From Streptomyces globosus (GTDB taxonomy: Bacteria > Actinomycetota > Actinomycetes > Streptomycetales > Streptomycetaceae), in NCBI RefSeq assembly GCF_003325375.1, contig NZ_CP030862.1:2855501-2919500 (forward strand): 64,000 nucleotides of DNA. Direction: 5' to 3'. The first letter of the stretch is position 1. Every line of letters starts with the position of its first letter. This document shows, in pieces, positions 21,801 to 48,900 of the stretch. A program made the translations under genes and the position numbers. The notes under the pieces were generated by a model. That model ran no database searches. It saw nothing but the letters and a program-made list of their open reading frames with translations, and was not told where the DNA came from.

Positions 21801-24800
21801 GAGCCTCGACGAGGACACCGGCCACTGCGTCTGCGTGTCCAGCCTGCGCGCCGACCAGCCCGAGGAGAGCGCCCTGGTCACCGCCCTGGCCCGGCTGTAC
21901 GTCAGCGGCGTGGCAGTCGACTGGCCGCGGATCTTCGACGGCACCGGCGCCCACACCACCGCCCTGCCCACGTACGCCTTCCGGCACGACCGGTACTGGC
22001 CGCGCCCCGCACCCCTGTCCGGGGACGTCACCTCGGCGGGCCTCGTCCCCGCCGCACACCCGCTGCTCGGCGCCGCCGTCCCGCTCGCCGGATCCGACGG
22101 CGCGCTGTTCACCAGCAGGCTCTCCCTCCGCGTCCACCCGTGGCTGCTCGACCACCGCACCGGCGGCGCCGCCCGCTTCCCGGCCACCGCCTTCCTCGAG
22201 CTCGCCGTCCAGGCGGGCGACCAGGTCGGCTGCGGACACCTCAAGGAGTTCACCGTCACCGCACCGCTGCCGCTCGACGGCGGCACCGAACCGGTCATCC
22301 AGGTCTGGGTCGGCGCGCCCGACGAGGACAGCGGGGACCGTTCCGTCGCCTGCTACGCGCGCCCCGGCGACGCGGCCCCCGAAGAACCCTGGACCCGGCA
22401 CGCCGCCGGCACCCTGACCGCCCAGCCCTTCACCCCGCCGCAGGCCCCGCTGGTCTGGCCGCCCGCGGGCGCCGCGGCCGTCGACCTCGACGGCTTCTAC
22501 GGCGACGGCGCACCCGGACCCGTCTTCCAGGGCCTGCACGCCGCCTGGCTGCACGGCGAGGAGGTGTTCGCCGAGGTACGGCTGGCCGGCGAGACCGCCG
22601 ACGACGCCCGCTGGTTCGGCCTGCACCCCGCCCTGTCCGCGGCGGCCCTGCACGGCGCCGCCCTGCTCGGCCTCGGCGACGAGGACCGGCTGCCGCAGCC
22701 CCGGGCCTGGCAGGGACTCACCCTGCACGCAGGCGGCGCCTCCGTGCTGCGCGTCCGCCTGACCCGCTCCGGTGAGGACACGGTCGCCGTCGGCGCCTAC
22801 GACGCCGAGGGCGCCCCCGTCCTGTCCGCCGAGTCGGTCACCCTGTCCGCGGCCGCCGAAGCCGGCACCGGCACCGCCCGCGCCACCGACCGCGAACCGC
22901 TGTTCCACATCGAGTGGATCCCGGCCGACACGGACGGCGCGGACACCGCAGCACCGGACGCCCGCGCCCTCGGCGCCGACGACCCGTACGGCCTCGGCTC
23001 CCGCACCGCCACCCTCGCCGAACTCGCCGCGCCCGGCGCCAACGTCCCGGACCTGGCCGTCGTACGCCTGCCCGAGTGCACCGGCGGCGACGTGCCCGCG
23101 GCCGTACACGCCCTGACCGGACAGGTCCTGGCCCTGGTGCGGGAGTGGCTGGACGGGGAGCGGTTCGCCGCCTCCCGGCTCGTCTTCGTCACCCGCCGGG
23201 CCGTCCGCGCCACCGACGGCGACACCGTCACCGACCTCACGGGAGGCGCCGCCTGGGGCCTGGTGCGCTCGGCGAACTCCGAGCACCCCGACCGGTTCGT
23301 CCTCCTCGACACCGAACGGGACACCGACGTCACCGACGCCCTCCCCCTGCTCGCCGGCCCGCTCGCCGCGGGCGAGGCCCAGTTCGCCGTACGCGACGGG
23401 GTGCTGCGCGTCGGCAGGCTCGCCCGGCTGGCCACCGCCCCGAGCCTGCTGCCGCCCGCCGGACAGGCATGGCGGCTGGCCCCGGCCGACGGCGGCGCGG
23501 CCGGCGACCTGCGGCTGGAGCCCTGCCCCGACGCGGCACGGCAGCTCGCCGACGACGAGGTACGCGTCGCCGTCGCGGCCGCCGGACTCACCGGCGAAAC
23601 CGCCGACGGCCCCGCCGCCCGGATCGCCGGCACCGTCAGCGCCACCGGCCCCGGCGTGCACGGTCTGCGGGTAGGCGACCGGGTGACGAGCCTGCGGGCG
23701 GTGCCCGCCGGACCCGTCGCCGTCCTGGAGGAGAGCGGGCTCGCCCCCGTCCCCCACGGCCGGACGTGGGAACAGGCCGCCGCCGCCCCCGCCGCCCCCG
23801 CCGCCTCGTACGACATCCGGCACGCCCGGGCGGCCCTGCGCGCCCGCACCCCGGAGGGCGGGCCCCTGGACGGCACGGTGCTCACCATGCCGCCCGTGTG
23901 GAACCCCGAGGGAACCGTCCTGGTCACCGGTGGCACCGGCGCGCTCGGCCGGCACCTCGCCCGCAGGCTCGCCGCCCGCGGCGTCCGGCACCTGCTCCTC
24001 ACCAGCCGGCGCGGCCCCGCCGCACCCGGCGCCGCCGAACTGGCCGCCGAACTGGAGAGCCTCGGCGTAGACGTCACCGTCGCCGCCTGCGACACCGCCG
24101 ACCGGGAGGCCGCCGCCGCCCTGATCGCGGCCGTCCCGGCTGCGCACCCGCTCACCGCCGTGATCCACACGGCCGGTGTGCTCGACGACGGCGTCATCAC
24201 CTCGCTGACGCCCGCACGGCTGTCGGACGTCCTGCGCCCCAAGGTCGACGCGGCCTGGCACCTGCACGAGCTGACCCAAGGGCTCGACCTGGCCGCCTTC
24301 GTGACGTTCTCGTCCATCGCCGGCGTCATGGGCAGCCCCGGCCAGGGCAACTACGCGGCCGCGAACTCCTTCCTCGACACCCTCGCCGACCACCGTGCCG
24401 CGCTCGGACTGCCCGGCACCTCGCTGGCCTGGGGCCCCTGGGTCCAGGACGACGGCATGACCAGCGAGCTCAGCGACACCGACATGCGGCGCATGCAGTC
24501 CGGCGGCATGCCCCCGCTCTCCATCGACCAGGGCCTCGCCCTGTTCGAGGCCGCCCTCGGCTCCGCCGAACCGCTCGTCATCCCGATCGGGCTGACCGGT
24601 GCCGGCATGCGCCCGCAGGGCGAGGTCCCCCCGCTGTTCCGCGGCCTGGTGCGCACCACCCGGCGCACCGCAGCCAACAGCGCGGGCGGCAAGGACGCCG
24701 CCGCCGACCTCGCCCGCCGGCTCCTCGCGCTCGGCGAGAAGGACCGCCTGCGGTACCTCACCGATCTGGTGCGGACCGAAGCCGCGACCGTGCTCGGCCA

Positions 24801-25926
24801 CGCCTCCGCCGACGCCGTCGAGGCCGACCGGGACTTCTACGAGCTGGGCTTCGACTCGCTGACCGCCGTCGAACTGCGCAACAAGCTCGCCGCCTGCACG
24901 GGAATGCGGCTGTCCGCGACAGTCGTCTTCGACAACAAGACGCCCGCGGACCTGGCGGGCTGGCTGCGCGGCGAACTCGCCCAGCAGGCCAGGGCCGAGG
25001 ACGGCACCGGCGCCACCCTGGCCCTGCCCTCCGGCGAGGCAGACCCCGGCTCCCTGGAGAACCTGTTCACCAGCGCCCTCGCCGACGGCAAGGCGGCCGA
25101 GGCCCAGCGCATGCTCGTCGCCGTGGCCGCGCTCCGCCCCAGCTTCGAGGCATCGGCCGAACTGGAGGACCTGCCCTACGCGTCCACCCTCGCCGAGGGC
25201 CCGGCCGCCCCCAAGCTGATCTGCATCAGCGCGCCCACCGCCAACGCGGGCGTCCACCAGTACGCCCGGCTCGCCGCTCACTTCCGCGGCAAGCGGGAGG
25301 TGGCGGCGCTGCCCCTGGTCGGGTTCGAGACCGGGGAACGGCTGCCCGCCACCCCGGAGGTCGCCACCCGGGTGATCGCCGAGAGCGCCCTGCGGGCGGC
25401 CGAGGGCAAGCCGTTCGCCCTCGTCGGCCACTCCTCCGGCGGCTCCTTCGCCTACGCGGCGGCCGGACTGCTGGAACACACCTGGGGCATCCGGCCCGCC
25501 GCCGTGGTGCTGCTGGACACGTACAGCTTCCAGCACAAGGACGACGAAGGCATCGACTACCAGGGCATGATGCGGCTCAACTTCGGCGCCACCGGCCCGC
25601 AGGCCCGTGCGGACGAGGGCCCCGTCGTCCGGCTCAGCAGCGCCCGGCTGTCGGCCATGGGCCGCTGGATGGTCCTCCTCAGCCGGCTCCAGGTGCAGCA
25701 CACCAGCGCCCCCGTGCTCCTGGTGAAGTGCGCCAAGCAGCTGTTCGGAGCCGATGACCGGCCGATCGAACAGCAGCCTTCGGCCGAGCGCGCCCCCCTC
25801 GTCGCGGGAGCGCACGAGCGGCCCGTGGACGCCGACCACCTGTCGGTGATCCGGGAGGACTCGGCGCAGACCGCACAGATCATGGAGGAGTGGCTCACCG
25901 CGCACGCGCGCACCGGCCGCGGCTGA
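9892..25926 (+). CDS. fscF: Type I PKS, 3 modules plus thioesterase (FscF-like, terminal subunit)
   Basis: The protein has 5344 residues. The start is set by the RBS and by the N-terminal docking coil ([21 protein letters not shown]), which leads directly into the first KS. Order: docking 9892-9990; module C (KS-AT-DH dead-KR-ACP, 9991-14760); module D (KS-AT-KR dead-ACP, 14818-19350); module E (KS-AT-DH dead-ER fossil-KR-ACP, 19417-24975); TE 25045-25923. All three ATs are malonyl type. It performs the last three extensions, predicted as C7-OH, C5 ketone and C3-OH, and then closes and releases the macrolactone. Only the TE and the absence of a C-terminal docking domain identify the end of the line. 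A strong hairpin follows 22 bp after the stop codon. The symbol is FR-008 usage (modules 19-21+TE), inferred from architecture. Confidence 0.97.
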   Translation: MSNDSKLVDYLKWVTADLHQTRQRLLEVESEKQEPIAIVGMSCRLPGGVRSPEDLWRLVTEGRDGISPFPTDRGWNLEALSGDGNGSSASVEGGFVDAAAFDADFFGISPREAMAMDPQQRLLLETSWEAFERAGIDPATLRGSRTGVFVGTAGVDYVGVVMNSLEDVEGHATTGLTASVLSGRISYAFGLEGPAVTLDTACSSSLVALHVAAHALRSGECTMALAGGVTVLSTPMSFSGFSRQGGLAGDGRCKAFADAADGTGWSEGVGVLVLERLSDARRNGHEVLAVVRGSAVNQDGASNGLTAPNGPSQQRVIRQALASAGLSPADVDVVEGHGTGTPLGDPIEAQALLATYGENRAEGRPLLLGSLKSNIGHTQAAAGVAGVIKMVMAMREGVLPRTLHVDKPTTHVDWSAGEVSLLTEQTDWPATGRPRRAAVSAFGISGTNAHTIIEQSPTAESEPTGSTEPAEPAVTPAVAPWVVSAKSPAALDAQLVRLGAAPGKSATDVGYSLAARRASLTHRAVLVDGVEVARGVAGDRSVAFLFSGQGSQRLGMGRELYARFPVFAAAFDAVCAELDVPVRDVVWGGDEAALNGTTCAQAALFAVEVALFRLVESLGVRPGFVAGHSVGEVAAAHVAGVLSLADACVLVSARGRLMQALPGGGAMVAVQATEEEVAPLLGEFVSVAAVNGPSAVVVSGAEVAVEAVRTHFEALGRKTTRLRVSHAFHSPLMDPMLDEFRAVVSGLSFSAPEIAMATDADLVCDPEYWVRHVRETVRFADVVRSLVEQGVDAFLELGPDGSLCALAQLSVEAEVAVPVLRKGRGEERALVDGLARLYCAGVAVDWARLYDGTGARGVDLPTYAFQHERYWPRPALPVGDVAGAGLRPAEHPLLGAAVFLAGSDGTVLTGRLSCASQPWLAEHVVDGQVVFPATGLLELALRAADQVGCGRVQELTHTEPLVLAMDGAVAVQVWVGAPDENGGRPVTLHSRREQDSDAEWTEHAAGVLVTGSPAVVTDAHGAEAEFVLSGEVAREADRFGLHPALLAEVVRAAAEDRELVPVAWRGVSLHAAGASAVRARIGRTAEDCVSLVLVDAEGAPVLSVAELRLGALAMPVETVPGRDGLLRLEWTPADLSGGSAVDDAALTVFSVESGVSPEAVHAACARALAAVQELLAGPDGSRLAFVTRGAVSGADLAGAAVWGLVRAAESENPGRFLLVDVDDDSELSLAQVLAAGESQVLVRGGVAHVGRLARLGRDAGVVGSPLGDGTVLVTGGTGGLGREVARHLVSVHGVRSLLLVSRRGLDAPGAVELRDELVASGADVSVVACDVADRDALAEVLAGVGLSAVVHAAGVLDDGVVTSLTAERLSGVLRPKVDAAWHLHELTQGLDLSAFVLFSSVSGVMGSAGQGNYAAANVFLDALAAYRRGLGLAGQSLAWGAWAPSGGMTATLSEADRQRIAASGVPPLSVEQGLALLDAAMATDLPYLVPLGRLATGTGARLRGDVPTMFRGLVRGGRRMAATTAGGAATAVALAARLWELREAERTRTVVEMVRTEAAAVLGHASAQTIGADRDFHDLGLDSLTALELRNRLTEATGLRLPATLVFDYPTPTALATHLLAELLDENGDVRLPAAVATGAADDPIAIVGMACRLPGGIDSPEDLWDLVLEGREGIADFPTDRGWDLDTLLGAGSGPDGRGRSATAKGGFLHGVAEFDAGFFGISPREALAMDPQQRLLLETSWEAVERAAIDPNTLRGSATGVFVGTGGQDYLTLVMNSTEDIEGHAGTGLAASVVSGRVSYTLGLEGPAVTVDTACSSSLVAIHLAAQSLRTGESSLALAGGVTVMSSSLGFPGFTRQGGLATDGRCKAYADAADGTGWSEGVGVLVLERLSDARRNGHQVLALVRGSAVNQDGASNGLTAPNGPAQQRVIRQALANAGLTPADVDVVEGHGTGTTLGDPIEAQALLATYGRERGEGGRPLLLGSLKSNIGHTQAAAGVAGVIKMVMAMRHSTAPRTLHVDAPSTHVDWSAGDVRLLSETTPWPSVDRPRRAAVSAFGISGTNAHTIIEQAPPADAPDADPSALPAVAPWVVSGTSETALDAQIDRLTAHAGALPALDVAYSLAAGRGVFEHRAVLVDGAEIARAAAAESRITAVLFSGQGSQRLGMGRELYARFPVFAEAFDAVSAALDEHLDRPVRTVVWGEDEDTLNGTAYAQAGLFATEVALYRLVESLGVEPGFVAGHSVGEIAAAHVAGVFGLADACALVAARGRLMQALPEGGAMTAVQATEEELRALLDTDTLPETVSIAAVNGPSSVVVSGAADAVARIGAHFEAAGRKATRLRVSHAFHSPLMDPMLDGFRAVAARIAYAEPQLALVSNLTGAVAGPGLVTTPDYWVRHVRETVRFADGIGALREAGVSAFLELGPDGILTAATRTALGAQDDVCVAVPALRAGRPEERVLVEALARLHVNGVRVDWTRLFEGTAARTVDLPTYAFQRTRHWPQTGSAVPTADTTRADSADAEFWTAVESGDLAALATDLRVDGDALGAVLPALSDWRRHRRDQALLDALRFHETWQPLGAVAEGRPAGTWLVVTPAEGADDGWTAAVREAAGPDALHLTVEAGTDRTSLAATLRRLTHPAAGFAGVLALPAPAPAEAAAATAVLFQALADAGITAPLWCATRGAVAVARTEDLPSPAQAGIWGLGRVAALEHPQRWGGLIDLPETLGARAARRLSAVLAGLDGEDQIAVRDSAVYVRRLVPAPAGSPDAGWQPAAAHADGTVLVTGGTGGRGSRTARWLAAAGVRHLLLVGRRGPAAPGSAELVAELRALGAEATVVACDTADRDALAAVLAAVPAEHPLTAVVHAAGTVDDGVLDDLTPQRLTAVHRAKALTALHLDELTQGLDLSAFVLFSSVAGAVGTPGRAAAAAANAVLDALAQQRHARGLPATSLAWGAWMDGEPAAGEPVEPGTADRGPASAEAGAPGARRTAAPAVHPELALAALRQAVTRPAPTLIMLDLRQPQILDTLVGLRGNPLLAGLPAARQALAAAETAREDISSQAHELTLRLRALPSADRPTLVTDLVRTHVAAVLGHTGKAAVAADRKFRDLGFDSLTAVDLSARLGLATGVKLSATAVYDYPTATALARHLLGELLDEQKPDGTDAAAPRTAADDDPIAIIGMACRLPGGVRTPEDLWQLVSTGGDGIEPFPTDRGWDLAALRSGDRDGRGRSATLEAGFVPGVADFDAGFFGISPREAMAMDPQQRLLLETSWEAVERAGIAPDTLHGSRTGVFVGTSGLDYATLMMNSREDIGAHAGTGLASSVLSGRVSYVLGLEGPAVTVDTACSSSLVALHSAGQALRAGECSLALAGGVTVMATPVGFTGMTVQGGIAADGRCKAYSDAADGTNWSEGVGMLVLERLSDARANGHEVLALVRGSAVNQDGASNGITAPNGPSQQRVIRQALAAAGLTPADVDAVEGHGTGTALGDPIEAQALLATYGQGRDPERPLLLGSLKSNIGHTQAAAGVAGVIKTVLALRHGLLPKSLHIDEPSTHVDWTAGAIDLLTEARPWPRTDRPRRAGVSSFGISGTNAHTIIEQAPSGATPPAGTEADAPPAAPLVRPSAVPWPVSGATPAALDEQLARLTAHAEGRDPLDIGHSLATTRSTFAHRAVLVDGTEAARGEAAAHTTAFLFSGQGAQRLGMGRELYDRFPVFADAFDAVCEELDPRLERPVREVVWGDDAEAADRTEYAQTGLFAVEVALFRLLTSLGVRPDFVAGHSVGEIAAAHVAGVLSLADACTLVAARGRLMQALPEGGTMAALQATEDEVRPLLTARVAVAAVNAPSSVVVSGAADAVEAVRDHIERMGRRTKRLRVSHAFHSPLMDPMLDEFRAVVTGLAFAEPAVPLVSTLTGAQAGAEQLRDPAYWVRHVRETVRFADAVRALRDAGASAFLEVGPDGTLAALAPQSLDEDTGHCVCVSSLRADQPEESALVTALARLYVSGVAVDWPRIFDGTGAHTTALPTYAFRHDRYWPRPAPLSGDVTSAGLVPAAHPLLGAAVPLAGSDGALFTSRLSLRVHPWLLDHRTGGAARFPATAFLELAVQAGDQVGCGHLKEFTVTAPLPLDGGTEPVIQVWVGAPDEDSGDRSVACYARPGDAAPEEPWTRHAAGTLTAQPFTPPQAPLVWPPAGAAAVDLDGFYGDGAPGPVFQGLHAAWLHGEEVFAEVRLAGETADDARWFGLHPALSAAALHGAALLGLGDEDRLPQPRAWQGLTLHAGGASVLRVRLTRSGEDTVAVGAYDAEGAPVLSAESVTLSAAAEAGTGTARATDREPLFHIEWIPADTDGADTAAPDARALGADDPYGLGSRTATLAELAAPGANVPDLAVVRLPECTGGDVPAAVHALTGQVLALVREWLDGERFAASRLVFVTRRAVRATDGDTVTDLTGGAAWGLVRSANSEHPDRFVLLDTERDTDVTDALPLLAGPLAAGEAQFAVRDGVLRVGRLARLATAPSLLPPAGQAWRLAPADGGAAGDLRLEPCPDAARQLADDEVRVAVAAAGLTGETADGPAARIAGTVSATGPGVHGLRVGDRVTSLRAVPAGPVAVLEESGLAPVPHGRTWEQAAAAPAAPAASYDIRHARAALRARTPEGGPLDGTVLTMPPVWNPEGTVLVTGGTGALGRHLARRLAARGVRHLLLTSRRGPAAPGAAELAAELESLGVDVTVAACDTADREAAAALIAAVPAAHPLTAVIHTAGVLDDGVITSLTPARLSDVLRPKVDAAWHLHELTQGLDLAAFVTFSSIAGVMGSPGQGNYAAANSFLDTLADHRAALGLPGTSLAWGPWVQDDGMTSELSDTDMRRMQSGGMPPLSIDQGLALFEAALGSAEPLVIPIGLTGAGMRPQGEVPPLFRGLVRTTRRTAANSAGGKDAAADLARRLLALGEKDRLRYLTDLVRTEAATVLGHASADAVEADRDFYELGFDSLTAVELRNKLAACTGMRLSATVVFDNKTPADLAGWLRGELAQQARAEDGTGATLALPSGEADPGSLENLFTSALADGKAAEAQRMLVAVAALRPSFEASAELEDLPYASTLAEGPAAPKLICISAPTANAGVHQYARLAAHFRGKREVAALPLVGFETGERLPATPEVATRVIAESALRAAEGKPFALVGHSSGGSFAYAAAGLLEHTWGIRPAAVVLLDTYSFQHKDDEGIDYQGMMRLNFGATGPQARADEGPVVRLSSARLSAMGRWMVLLSRLQVQHTSAPVLLVKCAKQLFGADDRPIEQQPSAERAPLVAGAHERPVDADHLSVIREDSAQTAQIMEEWLTAHARTGRG
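10608..10946 (+). repeat. KS segment, copy 2 of the 339-bp perfect duplicate
   Basis: Matches 5427-5765 with no difference seen. It lies in the module C ketosynthase of the next gene. Confidence 0.93.
11524..12506 (+). repeat. AT segment, copy 2 of the 983-bp perfect duplicate
   Basis: This is identical to 1555-2537 and covers the module C acyltransferase. Because it lies in a different gene from copy 1, the identity points to gene conversion or a very recent segmental transfer, not to simple tandem duplication. Confidence 0.97.
14818..19350 (+). other. PKS module D (predicted module 20): KS-AT(malonyl)-KR(dead)-ACP, leaves a ketone
   Basis: KS 14818-16104 has Cys 15340-15342. AT about 16351-17270 has Ser 16624-16626 and HAFH 16930-16941 (malonyl). 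There is no DH. The KR (17440-18770) is full length but inactivated. The nucleotide-binding motif is GGTGGRG (Arg at 18268-18270 where Leu is usual). The active-site loop, normally GQGNYAAAN, reads GRAAAAAAN, so the catalytic Tyr is Ala at 18676-18678. The Ser (FSSVAG) and Lys ([10 protein letters not shown]) remain. ACP Ser is at 19234-19236. The predicted product is an unreduced beta-ketone, C5=O in the mature macrolide. Confidence 0.93.
19417..24975 (+). other. PKS module E (predicted module 21): KS-AT(malonyl)-DH(dead)-ER(fossil)-KR-ACP
   Basis: KS 19417-20694 has Cys 19933-19935. AT about 20962-21880 has Ser 21238-21240 and HAFH 21529-21540 (malonyl). DH 22057-22860 is full length with His 22153-22155 ([10 protein letters not shown]), but the catalytic Asp is Ala at 22639-22641 ([10 protein letters not shown]). 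An ER remnant lies at about 23461-23880. The KR is split around it (structural part about 22893-23450, catalytic part about 23900-24480) and is intact: GGTGALG, LDD 24181-24189, Tyr 24352-24354. ACP Ser is at 24856-24858. The predicted output is C3-OH. The layout shows descent from a fully reducing module that lost both DH and ER. Confidence 0.92.
23461..23880 (+). pseudogene. Fossil enoylreductase domain within module E
   Basis: The segment begins AWRL and keeps ER-like pieces ([13 protein letters not shown], a VGDRV stretch, a WEQAAAAP stretch). These align in order with the intact ER of module G (35128-36090: [39 protein letters not shown]). It is less than half the length. The catalytic NFRDVL segment is gone, and so is the whole NADPH-binding half ([17 protein letters not shown] in module G). 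It remains in frame, so the protein is uninterrupted, but enoyl reduction is impossible. Confidence 0.88.
25045..25923 (+). other. C-terminal thioesterase (macrolactonising TE)
   Basis: An alpha/beta-hydrolase TE is fused after the last ACP. The nucleophile Ser is in GHSSG at 25432-25434, the Asp in VLLDTYS at 25516-25518, and the His in VDADHLSV at 25837-25839. This spacing fits the family. It takes the finished chain from the module E ACP and, by precedent in polyene macrolides, cyclises it onto an internal hydroxyl (C37-OH in the aromatic heptaene scheme, made by module H). Confidence 0.95.
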
Positions 25927-25947
25927 CACGGGCCGACCTCCCCGGAC

Positions 25948-25988
25948 CGGCGCACCGGACACCCCTCCCCGGGGCGTCCGGTGCGCCG
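25948..25988 (+). terminator. Strong hairpin terminator after the TE-containing gene
   Basis: An 18-bp stem (25948-25965 with 25971-25988) closes on a 5-nt loop TCCCC. Seventeen of 18 positions pair, with a single A/C mismatch. There is no T-run, as is common for Streptomyces terminators. It starts 22 bp after the stop codon of gene 2 and should end or strongly attenuate transcription before gene 3. Confidence 0.82.
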
Positions 25989-26014
25989 CCGTGTCCCGCC
26001 GCCGCGGCACGCCT

Positions 26015-26030
26015 CTAGGGAAAACCGCAG
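26015..26030 (+). promoter_or_regulatory. Probable PAS-LuxR (PimM/FscRI-type) operator in the gene 3 promoter
   Basis: CTAGGGAAAACCGCAG matches 14 of 16 positions of the consensus I recall for PimM-type regulators of polyene clusters, CTVGGGAWWTCCCBAG. The two mismatches are A for T at position 10 and G for C at position 13. It lies between the terminator hairpin and the gene 3 RBS, about 62 bp upstream of the start codon. That is where an activator overlapping a -35 region would sit. A weak -10-like GAGACT occurs at 26042-26047. I infer that gene 3, and probably gene 4, is transcribed from here under the cluster's PAS-LuxR activator. Confidence 0.68.
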
Positions 26031-26074
26031 TCGGTGCTGGTGAGACTGGGCGGGAAACCCCGGCATCTCACCTC

Positions 26075-26080
26075 GAGAGG
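26075..26080 (+). promoter_or_regulatory. Ribosome binding site for gene 3
   Basis: GAGAGG ends 11 bases before the ATG at 26092. A TTGACA at 26081-26086 lies between it and the start codon, too close to serve as a -35 element for this gene. Confidence 0.72.
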
Positions 26081-26091
26081 TTGACACCCTG

Positions 26092-42834
<16,743 letters not shown>

Positions 42835-42844
42835 CCGAGCCGGC

Positions 42845-42868
42845 CGGCCGGCCGCACCGGGCCGGCCG
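42845..42868 (+). terminator. GC hairpin in the gene 3-gene 4 gap (possible attenuator)
   Basis: A perfect 9-bp stem (42845-42853 with 42860-42868) has loop GCACCG and lies 11 bp after the stop codon of gene 3. It is shorter than the hairpin after gene 2, and no operator or promoter follows it in the 85-bp gap. I read it as a partial attenuator or a fortuitous GGCCGGCC repeat, with genes 3 and 4 still co-transcribed. Confidence 0.4.
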
Positions 42869-42904
42869 ATCACCGCACCACGCGTACCACCCTTTCCCGA
42901 CTGC

Positions 42905-42908
42905 GAGG
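42905..42908 (+). promoter_or_regulatory. Ribosome binding site for gene 4
   Basis: GAGG ends 11 bases before the ATG at 42920. It supports that start, from which the docking coil [26 protein letters not shown] reads in frame. Confidence 0.65.
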
Positions 42909-42919
42909 TTTTCCCACCC

Positions 42920-45900
42920 ATGGCACCCAAGGCCGGCCCCTCTTCGGAAGACAAGCTCCGCGACTACCTCAAGAGGGTCACCGCAGACCTGCGGCGCACC
43001 AAGCAGAGGCTGGAGTCCGTCGAGGCCAGGGACAACGAGCCGATCGCCATCGTCGGCATGGCCTGCCGGTTCCCCGGCGGAGTCCGTTCCCCCGAGGACC
43101 TGTGGCGGATGGTCGCCGACGGCACCGACGCCGTCGGCGACCTGCCGGAAGACCGCGGGTGGGACACCGCAGCGCTCTACGACCCCACCCCGGGAACCCC
43201 GGGGAAGAGCTACGTACGCCACGGCGGCTTCCTCGACACCGCCGCCGAGTTCGACGCCGACCTCTTCGGCATCGCCCCCCGCGAGGCCCTCGCGATGGAC
43301 CCGCAGCAGCGCCTGCTGCTGGAAACCGCCTGGGAAGCCGTCGAACACGCCCGGATCAGCCCCGCCGCCCTGCGAGGCACCGAGACCGGCGTCTTCATCG
43401 GCGGCGCCGACACCGACTACGGCTCCCTCGCCAGGCAGACCGCCGAAACCGAGGGCCACCTGCTGACGGGCGGAGCGGTCAGCGTCCTCTCCGGCCGGAT
43501 CTCCTACACGTTCGGCCTGGAGGGCCCGGCCGTCACCGTCGACACCGCCTGCTCCTCCTCCCTGGTCGCCCTGCACCTGGCCGTACGCGCCCTGCGGGCC
43601 GGCGAATGCACCATGGCCCTGGCCGGCGGCGTCGCGATCATGCCGACCCCCCGCCTGTTCACCGAGTTCTCCCGCCAGCGCGGTCTCGCCGCCGACGGCC
43701 GCTGCAAGCCCTTCGCCGAGGCCGCCGACGGCACCGGATGGGCGGAGGGCGTCGGCGTCCTCCTCGTGGAACGCCTGTCGGACGCCCGCCGCAACGGCCA
43801 CCGGGTACTTGCCGTCGTCCGGGGCACGGCGGTCAACCAGGACGGCGCCAGCAGCCGCCTCACCGCCCCGCACGGCCCCTCCCAGCAGCGCGTCATCCAG
43901 GCGGCCCTCGCCAACGCACAGCTGGCCGCCGACCAGGTCGACGCCGTCGAGGCCCACGGCACCGGCACCACGCTCGGCGACCCGATCGAGGCGCAGGCCC
44001 TGCTCGCCACCTACGGCCGGGGCAGGCCGGCGGACCGGCCGCTGCTGCTCGGCGGCATCAAGTCGAACATCGGGCACGCACAGGCCGCGGCCGGAGTCGC
44101 CGGCGTCATCAAGATGGTCATGGCGATGCGGCACGGCGTCCTGCCCCAGACCCTGCACGTGGACCAGCCGACCTCCCACGTGGACTGGAGCGCGGGCGCC
44201 GTCGAACTCCTCACCGAGCGGACCGACTGGCCCGCCACCGGCCGCCCGCGCCGCTCGGCGGTCTCCGCCTTCGGCATCAGCGGCACCAACGCCCACGTCG
44301 TGCTGGAACAGGCCGAACAGGCCGAACAGGTCGAACAGGCCCCGGCGGAGCCGGAGGCCGGGACGGACGGGCTCGCGGCGGCGCCGGGAGCGCTGCCGTG
44401 GGTCCTGACCGGCCGCACGGAACAGGCGCTGCGGGACCAGGCCGCGCGCCTGCACGCGTATGTGGAGCAGCACGGGCCGCGCCCGGTCGACGTCGCCCTG
44501 ACCCTGGCGGCCGGCCGGTCCGCCCTCGGTCACCGCGCGGTGCTGCTGGGCGGCACGCAGCCGGTGGCGGAGGGCGTGGCGCGGAGCGGCAAGACGGCGT
44601 TCCTGTTCACGGGTCAGGGCTCGCAGCGGCTCGGCATGGGCCGGGAGCTGTATGCCCGTTTCCCGGTGTTCGCTCAGGCTTTTGACGCGGTGTGTGCGGA
44701 GCTGGATGTTCCGGTGCGGGAGGTGGTCTGGGGTGAGGACGCGGATGCGCTGAACCAGACCATGTACGCCCAGGCCGCGCTGTTCGCGGTCGAGGTGGCG
44801 TTGTTCCGGCTGGTCGAGTCCTGGGGTGTCACGCCCGATTTCGTGGCGGGTCATTCGATCGGCGAGGTGGCCGCGGCGCATGTGGCGGGGGTGTTCTCGC
44901 TCGCCGACGCGTGTGCGCTGGTCTCGGCGCGCGGCCGGCTGATGCAGGCGCTGCCGGAGGGCGGTGCGATGCTGGCGGTCGCGGCGGCGGAGGACGAGGT
45001 TCTGCCGCTGCTGGGCGAGTCGGTGTCGATTGCGGCGGTCAACGGTCCCTCGGCGGTCGTGGTCTCGGGTGCCGAGGAGGCGGTCGAGTCCGTCCGAGCC
45101 CACTTCGAGGGGCTGGGGCGCAAGACGACCCTTCTGCGGGTCTCGCACGCCTTCCACTCGCCGCTGATGGACCCCATGCTGGACGAGTTCCGCGCCGTCG
45201 TGTCGGGTCTGTCGTTCTCCCCTCCTGCCCTTGCGATGACCGCAGGCACGGACGTGGTCTGCGATCCGGAGTTCTGGGTGCGGCATGTCCGCGACGCGGT
45301 GCGATTCGCCGACGGTGTGACGGCCCTGCGCGAGCAGGGCGTGACCCGGTTCCTGGAGCTCGGCCCCGACGGGGTCCTGTCCGCCATGGCCGCCGCATGC
45401 CTGCCGGAGGACGGCGACGCCCTCCTCGTGCCCCTTCTGCGCAAGGGCGTCGACGAGGAGACGGCCACGCTGACGGCCGCGGCCCGCATGTTCGTCGACG
45501 GCGCGGCCGTCGACTGGACCGCGGTGCTCCGCGGTACGGGCGCCCGCCTCATCGACCTCCCGACCTATGCCTTCCAGCACCAGCGCTACTGGCCGACGCC
45601 CGGTGCGGCACCGGCCGGTGACGTCCAGGCCGCCGGTTTCGACGCGGCCGGACACCCCCTCCTCAGCGCCTCCGTCGAACTGTCCGACGCCGAAGGCATG
45701 CTGTTCACGTCCCGCCTCTCCCTCCAGTCCCACCCCTGGCTCGCCGACCACGTCGTCCGCGGCTCGGCCCTCCTGCCCGGGACCGCCTTCCTGGAGCTCG
45801 CCATCCGCGCGGGCGACGAGGTGGGCTGCGGCACCGTCGAGGAGCTGACCCTCGCCGCACCGCTCGCCCTCCCCGAGGAGGGCGGCGTACAACTGCACCT

Positions 45901-48900
45901 GCGGGTGGCAGCCGCCGACGGCAACGGCCGCCGTGCGGTGACCATCCGCTCCCGCCGTGAGGGCGCCGAGGACCAGGCGTGGCTCCAGCACGCGACGGGC
46001 GTCCTGACGACCGGCGAGCGGACGGTCGCCCTCGACGCCCAGGGCGCCGCGTGGCCCCCGGCCGGCGCCGAGCCCGTCGACCTGACGGGCCTCTACGAGC
46101 GCATGTCCGAGGCCGGATTCGACTACGGCCCGGTCTTCCAGGGCCTGCGGGCCGCCTGGCAGCACGGCGAGGACGTGTACGCCGAAGTCGCCCTCCCCGA
46201 GGGCGTCGACGGCGGCGCCTACGGCCTGCACCCCGCACTGCTGGACGCCGCGCTGCACGTCACCGCGTTCAACGGAGTACCGCAGGGCGTCGTGCCGTTC
46301 GCCTGGGAAGGCGTGTCGCTGCACGCCTCCGCAGCTTCGTCGGTACGGGTGCGGGTCACCCGGACCCGCGAGGAGGCGCTCACCGTGGCAGTGGCCGACA
46401 CGGCCGGCGAGCCGGTGGCATCGGTGGAATCGCTGGTGCTGCGTCCGGTCGATTCCGCCCGCACGGCGGACCCCGACCCCGTCTACGGCGTGGAGTGGAC
46501 GCCGGTCCGGACGGCGGAGCCGGCGGAGGTCTCCCCGGACACGGTCGTGGCGCGGTTCTCGGGCGGCGAGGACGACGCGGACGTGGTCCGGTCGACGCAC
46601 GCGCTGTCGGCGCGGGCGCTGTCCCTGGTGCAGGAGTGGCTGGGGGAGGAGCGGTCCACCGATGCCCGGCTGGTGTTCGTCACCCGCGGCGCGACGTCCG
46701 GCGAGGACCTGGCCGCTGCCGCGGTGTGGGGGCTGGTGCGGTCGGCGCAGTCGGAGCACCCGGGCCGGTTCGTGCTGGTGGACCTGGCCGGGCAGGAGCC
46801 CGAGACCGGGCTCCTGGAGACCGCGCTGGCCGTGGACGAGCCCCAGGTGCTCATCCGTGACGGCGAGGTGCTGGCCGCCCGCCTGACACGGGCCGGCACG
46901 CTTCGGGACACGGCTCCCGAGTGGGCCGGCGCGGGAACGGTCCTGGTCACCGGCGGTACCGGTGGCCTGGGCCGGGTGATCGCCCGGCACCTGGTGGTTG
47001 AGCACGGGGTACGCAGCCTCCTCCTGGTCAGCCGGAGCGGCCCCGCCGCCGAAGGCTCCGCCGAGCTGGTCGCGGAACTCGCCGGGCTGGGCGCCGAAGC
47101 CGTCGTCGAGGCCTGCGACGTCGCCGACGCGACAGCGGTGACCGGGCTGCTCTCCCGTCACGCTGTACGCGCCGTGGTTCACACGGCGGGTGTGATCGAC
47201 GACGGCGTGGTCGAGGCGCTGACGCCCGAGCGGCTGTCGGCCGTCCTGCGCCCCAAGGCGGACGCCGCATGGAACCTCCACGAGGCCACCCGCGAGCTGG
47301 ACCTCGCCGCGTTCGTCCTGTTCTCCTCCGTCTCCGGCCTCTTCGGCGGGCCCGGCCAGGCCAACTACGCCGCCGGGAACGTCTTCCTGGACGCCCTGGC
47401 CGCGCACCGGCGAGCCGCCGGACTGCCCGGCACCTCACTGGCCTGGGGTCCGTGGACCCAGGACGGGGGCATGACCGGCACCCTGTCCGAAGCCGACCTC
47501 CAGCGCATCTCCCGCACCGGCATGCCGGAACTCACCCCGGAACAGGGCGCCGAACTCTTCGATGCCGCCCTGCGGTCGGACGCGGCGCTGATCGCCCCCG
47601 TACGCTTCGACTTCACGGCCATGCGGGCGCAGGACGGTGTCCCCTCCCTGCTCCGCGGGCTGGTCCGGACCCGCACCCGGAGCCGGCGTTCGGCGGCCGA
47701 CGGCGCACCCGATGCGCCCGCCACGGCGGGCATTCTGCGCACCCTCTCCGGCCTGGCGTCCGACGAGCGGCGCGAGGTGCTCCTCGACCTCGTACGCGGA
47801 CACGTCGCCCTCGCCCTGGGGCACACCGACGCCACCGCCGTCGAACCGGCGCGGGCCTTCCAGGACCTCGGCTTCGACTCGCTGATGGCCGTCGAGCTGC
47901 GCAACCGGCTGGGCAAGGCAACAGGGCTGCGGCTTCCGGCGACTCTGGTCTTCGACCACCCGACGGCCGACGCACTGGTCGGCTTCCTGCTGGACGAGCT
48001 GTTCGGCGGCGACACGGCCGATGCGGCGGCACTGCTGCCGACGCGGATCGCGGCGGACGACGACCCGGTCGTGATCGTGGGTATGGCGTGCCGTTATCCG
48101 GGTGGGGTGGCGTCTCCGGAGGACTTGTGGCGGCTGGTGGCCGATGGTGTGGATGCCGTTGGTTCCTTCCCGGTGGACCGTGGTTGGGATGTGGAGGGTG
48201 AGTCGTTCGCGCGGGCGGGCGGTTTCCTCCGTGAGGCGGCGGAGTTCGATCCTGAGTTCTTCGGGATGAGTCCGCGTGAGGCCCTGGCCACGGATGCCCA
48301 GCAGCGGCTGCTGCTGGAGACGTCGTGGGAGGCGATCGAGCGGGCGGGTATCGACCCGGTGTCGTTGCGCGGCTCGCAGACCGGCGTCTTCGCGGGCGTC
48401 ATGTACACGGACTACCGAACCCTGCTGGACGGCGAGCAGTTCGACGGGTTCCGAGGCAACGGCAGCGCACCCAGCATCGCTTCCGGCCGCGTGTCGTACA
48501 CGTTCGGCTTCGAAGGCCCCGCCGTGACCGTGGACACGGCCTGCTCGTCCTCCCTGGTGGCACTCCACTGGGCGGCGCAGGCGCTGCGGTCGGGGGAGTG
48601 CTCCCTGGCGGTGGCGGGTGGTGTGACGGTGATGTCCACGCCGACGACGTTCGTGGAGTTCGCCCGTCAGGGCGGCCTTTCGTCCGATGGCCGGTGCCGG
48701 TCGTTCTCGGATTCGGCCGATGGTGTCGGCTGGGGCGAGGGTGTGGGCATGGTCGTTCTGGAGCGGCTGTCGGATGCGGTGCGCAACGGTCACCGCGTGC
48801 TGGCGGTGGTACGCGGCTCGGCGGTCAACCAGGACGGTGCGAGCAATGGTCTGACGGCTCCGAACGGTCCTTCGCAGCAGCGGGTGATCCGCCAGGCGCT

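Noticed and set aside
16981..24500. A frameshift or break in gene 2 suggested by degenerate domains
   Set aside because: The frame is continuous from 9892 to 25926. Degeneration in D (KR) and E (DH, ER) is by in-frame substitution and deletion.
26081..26086. TTGACA as a -35 promoter element
   Set aside because: It lies between the RBS and the ATG of gene 3, so it cannot drive that gene, and no -10 at the right spacing precedes another gene.
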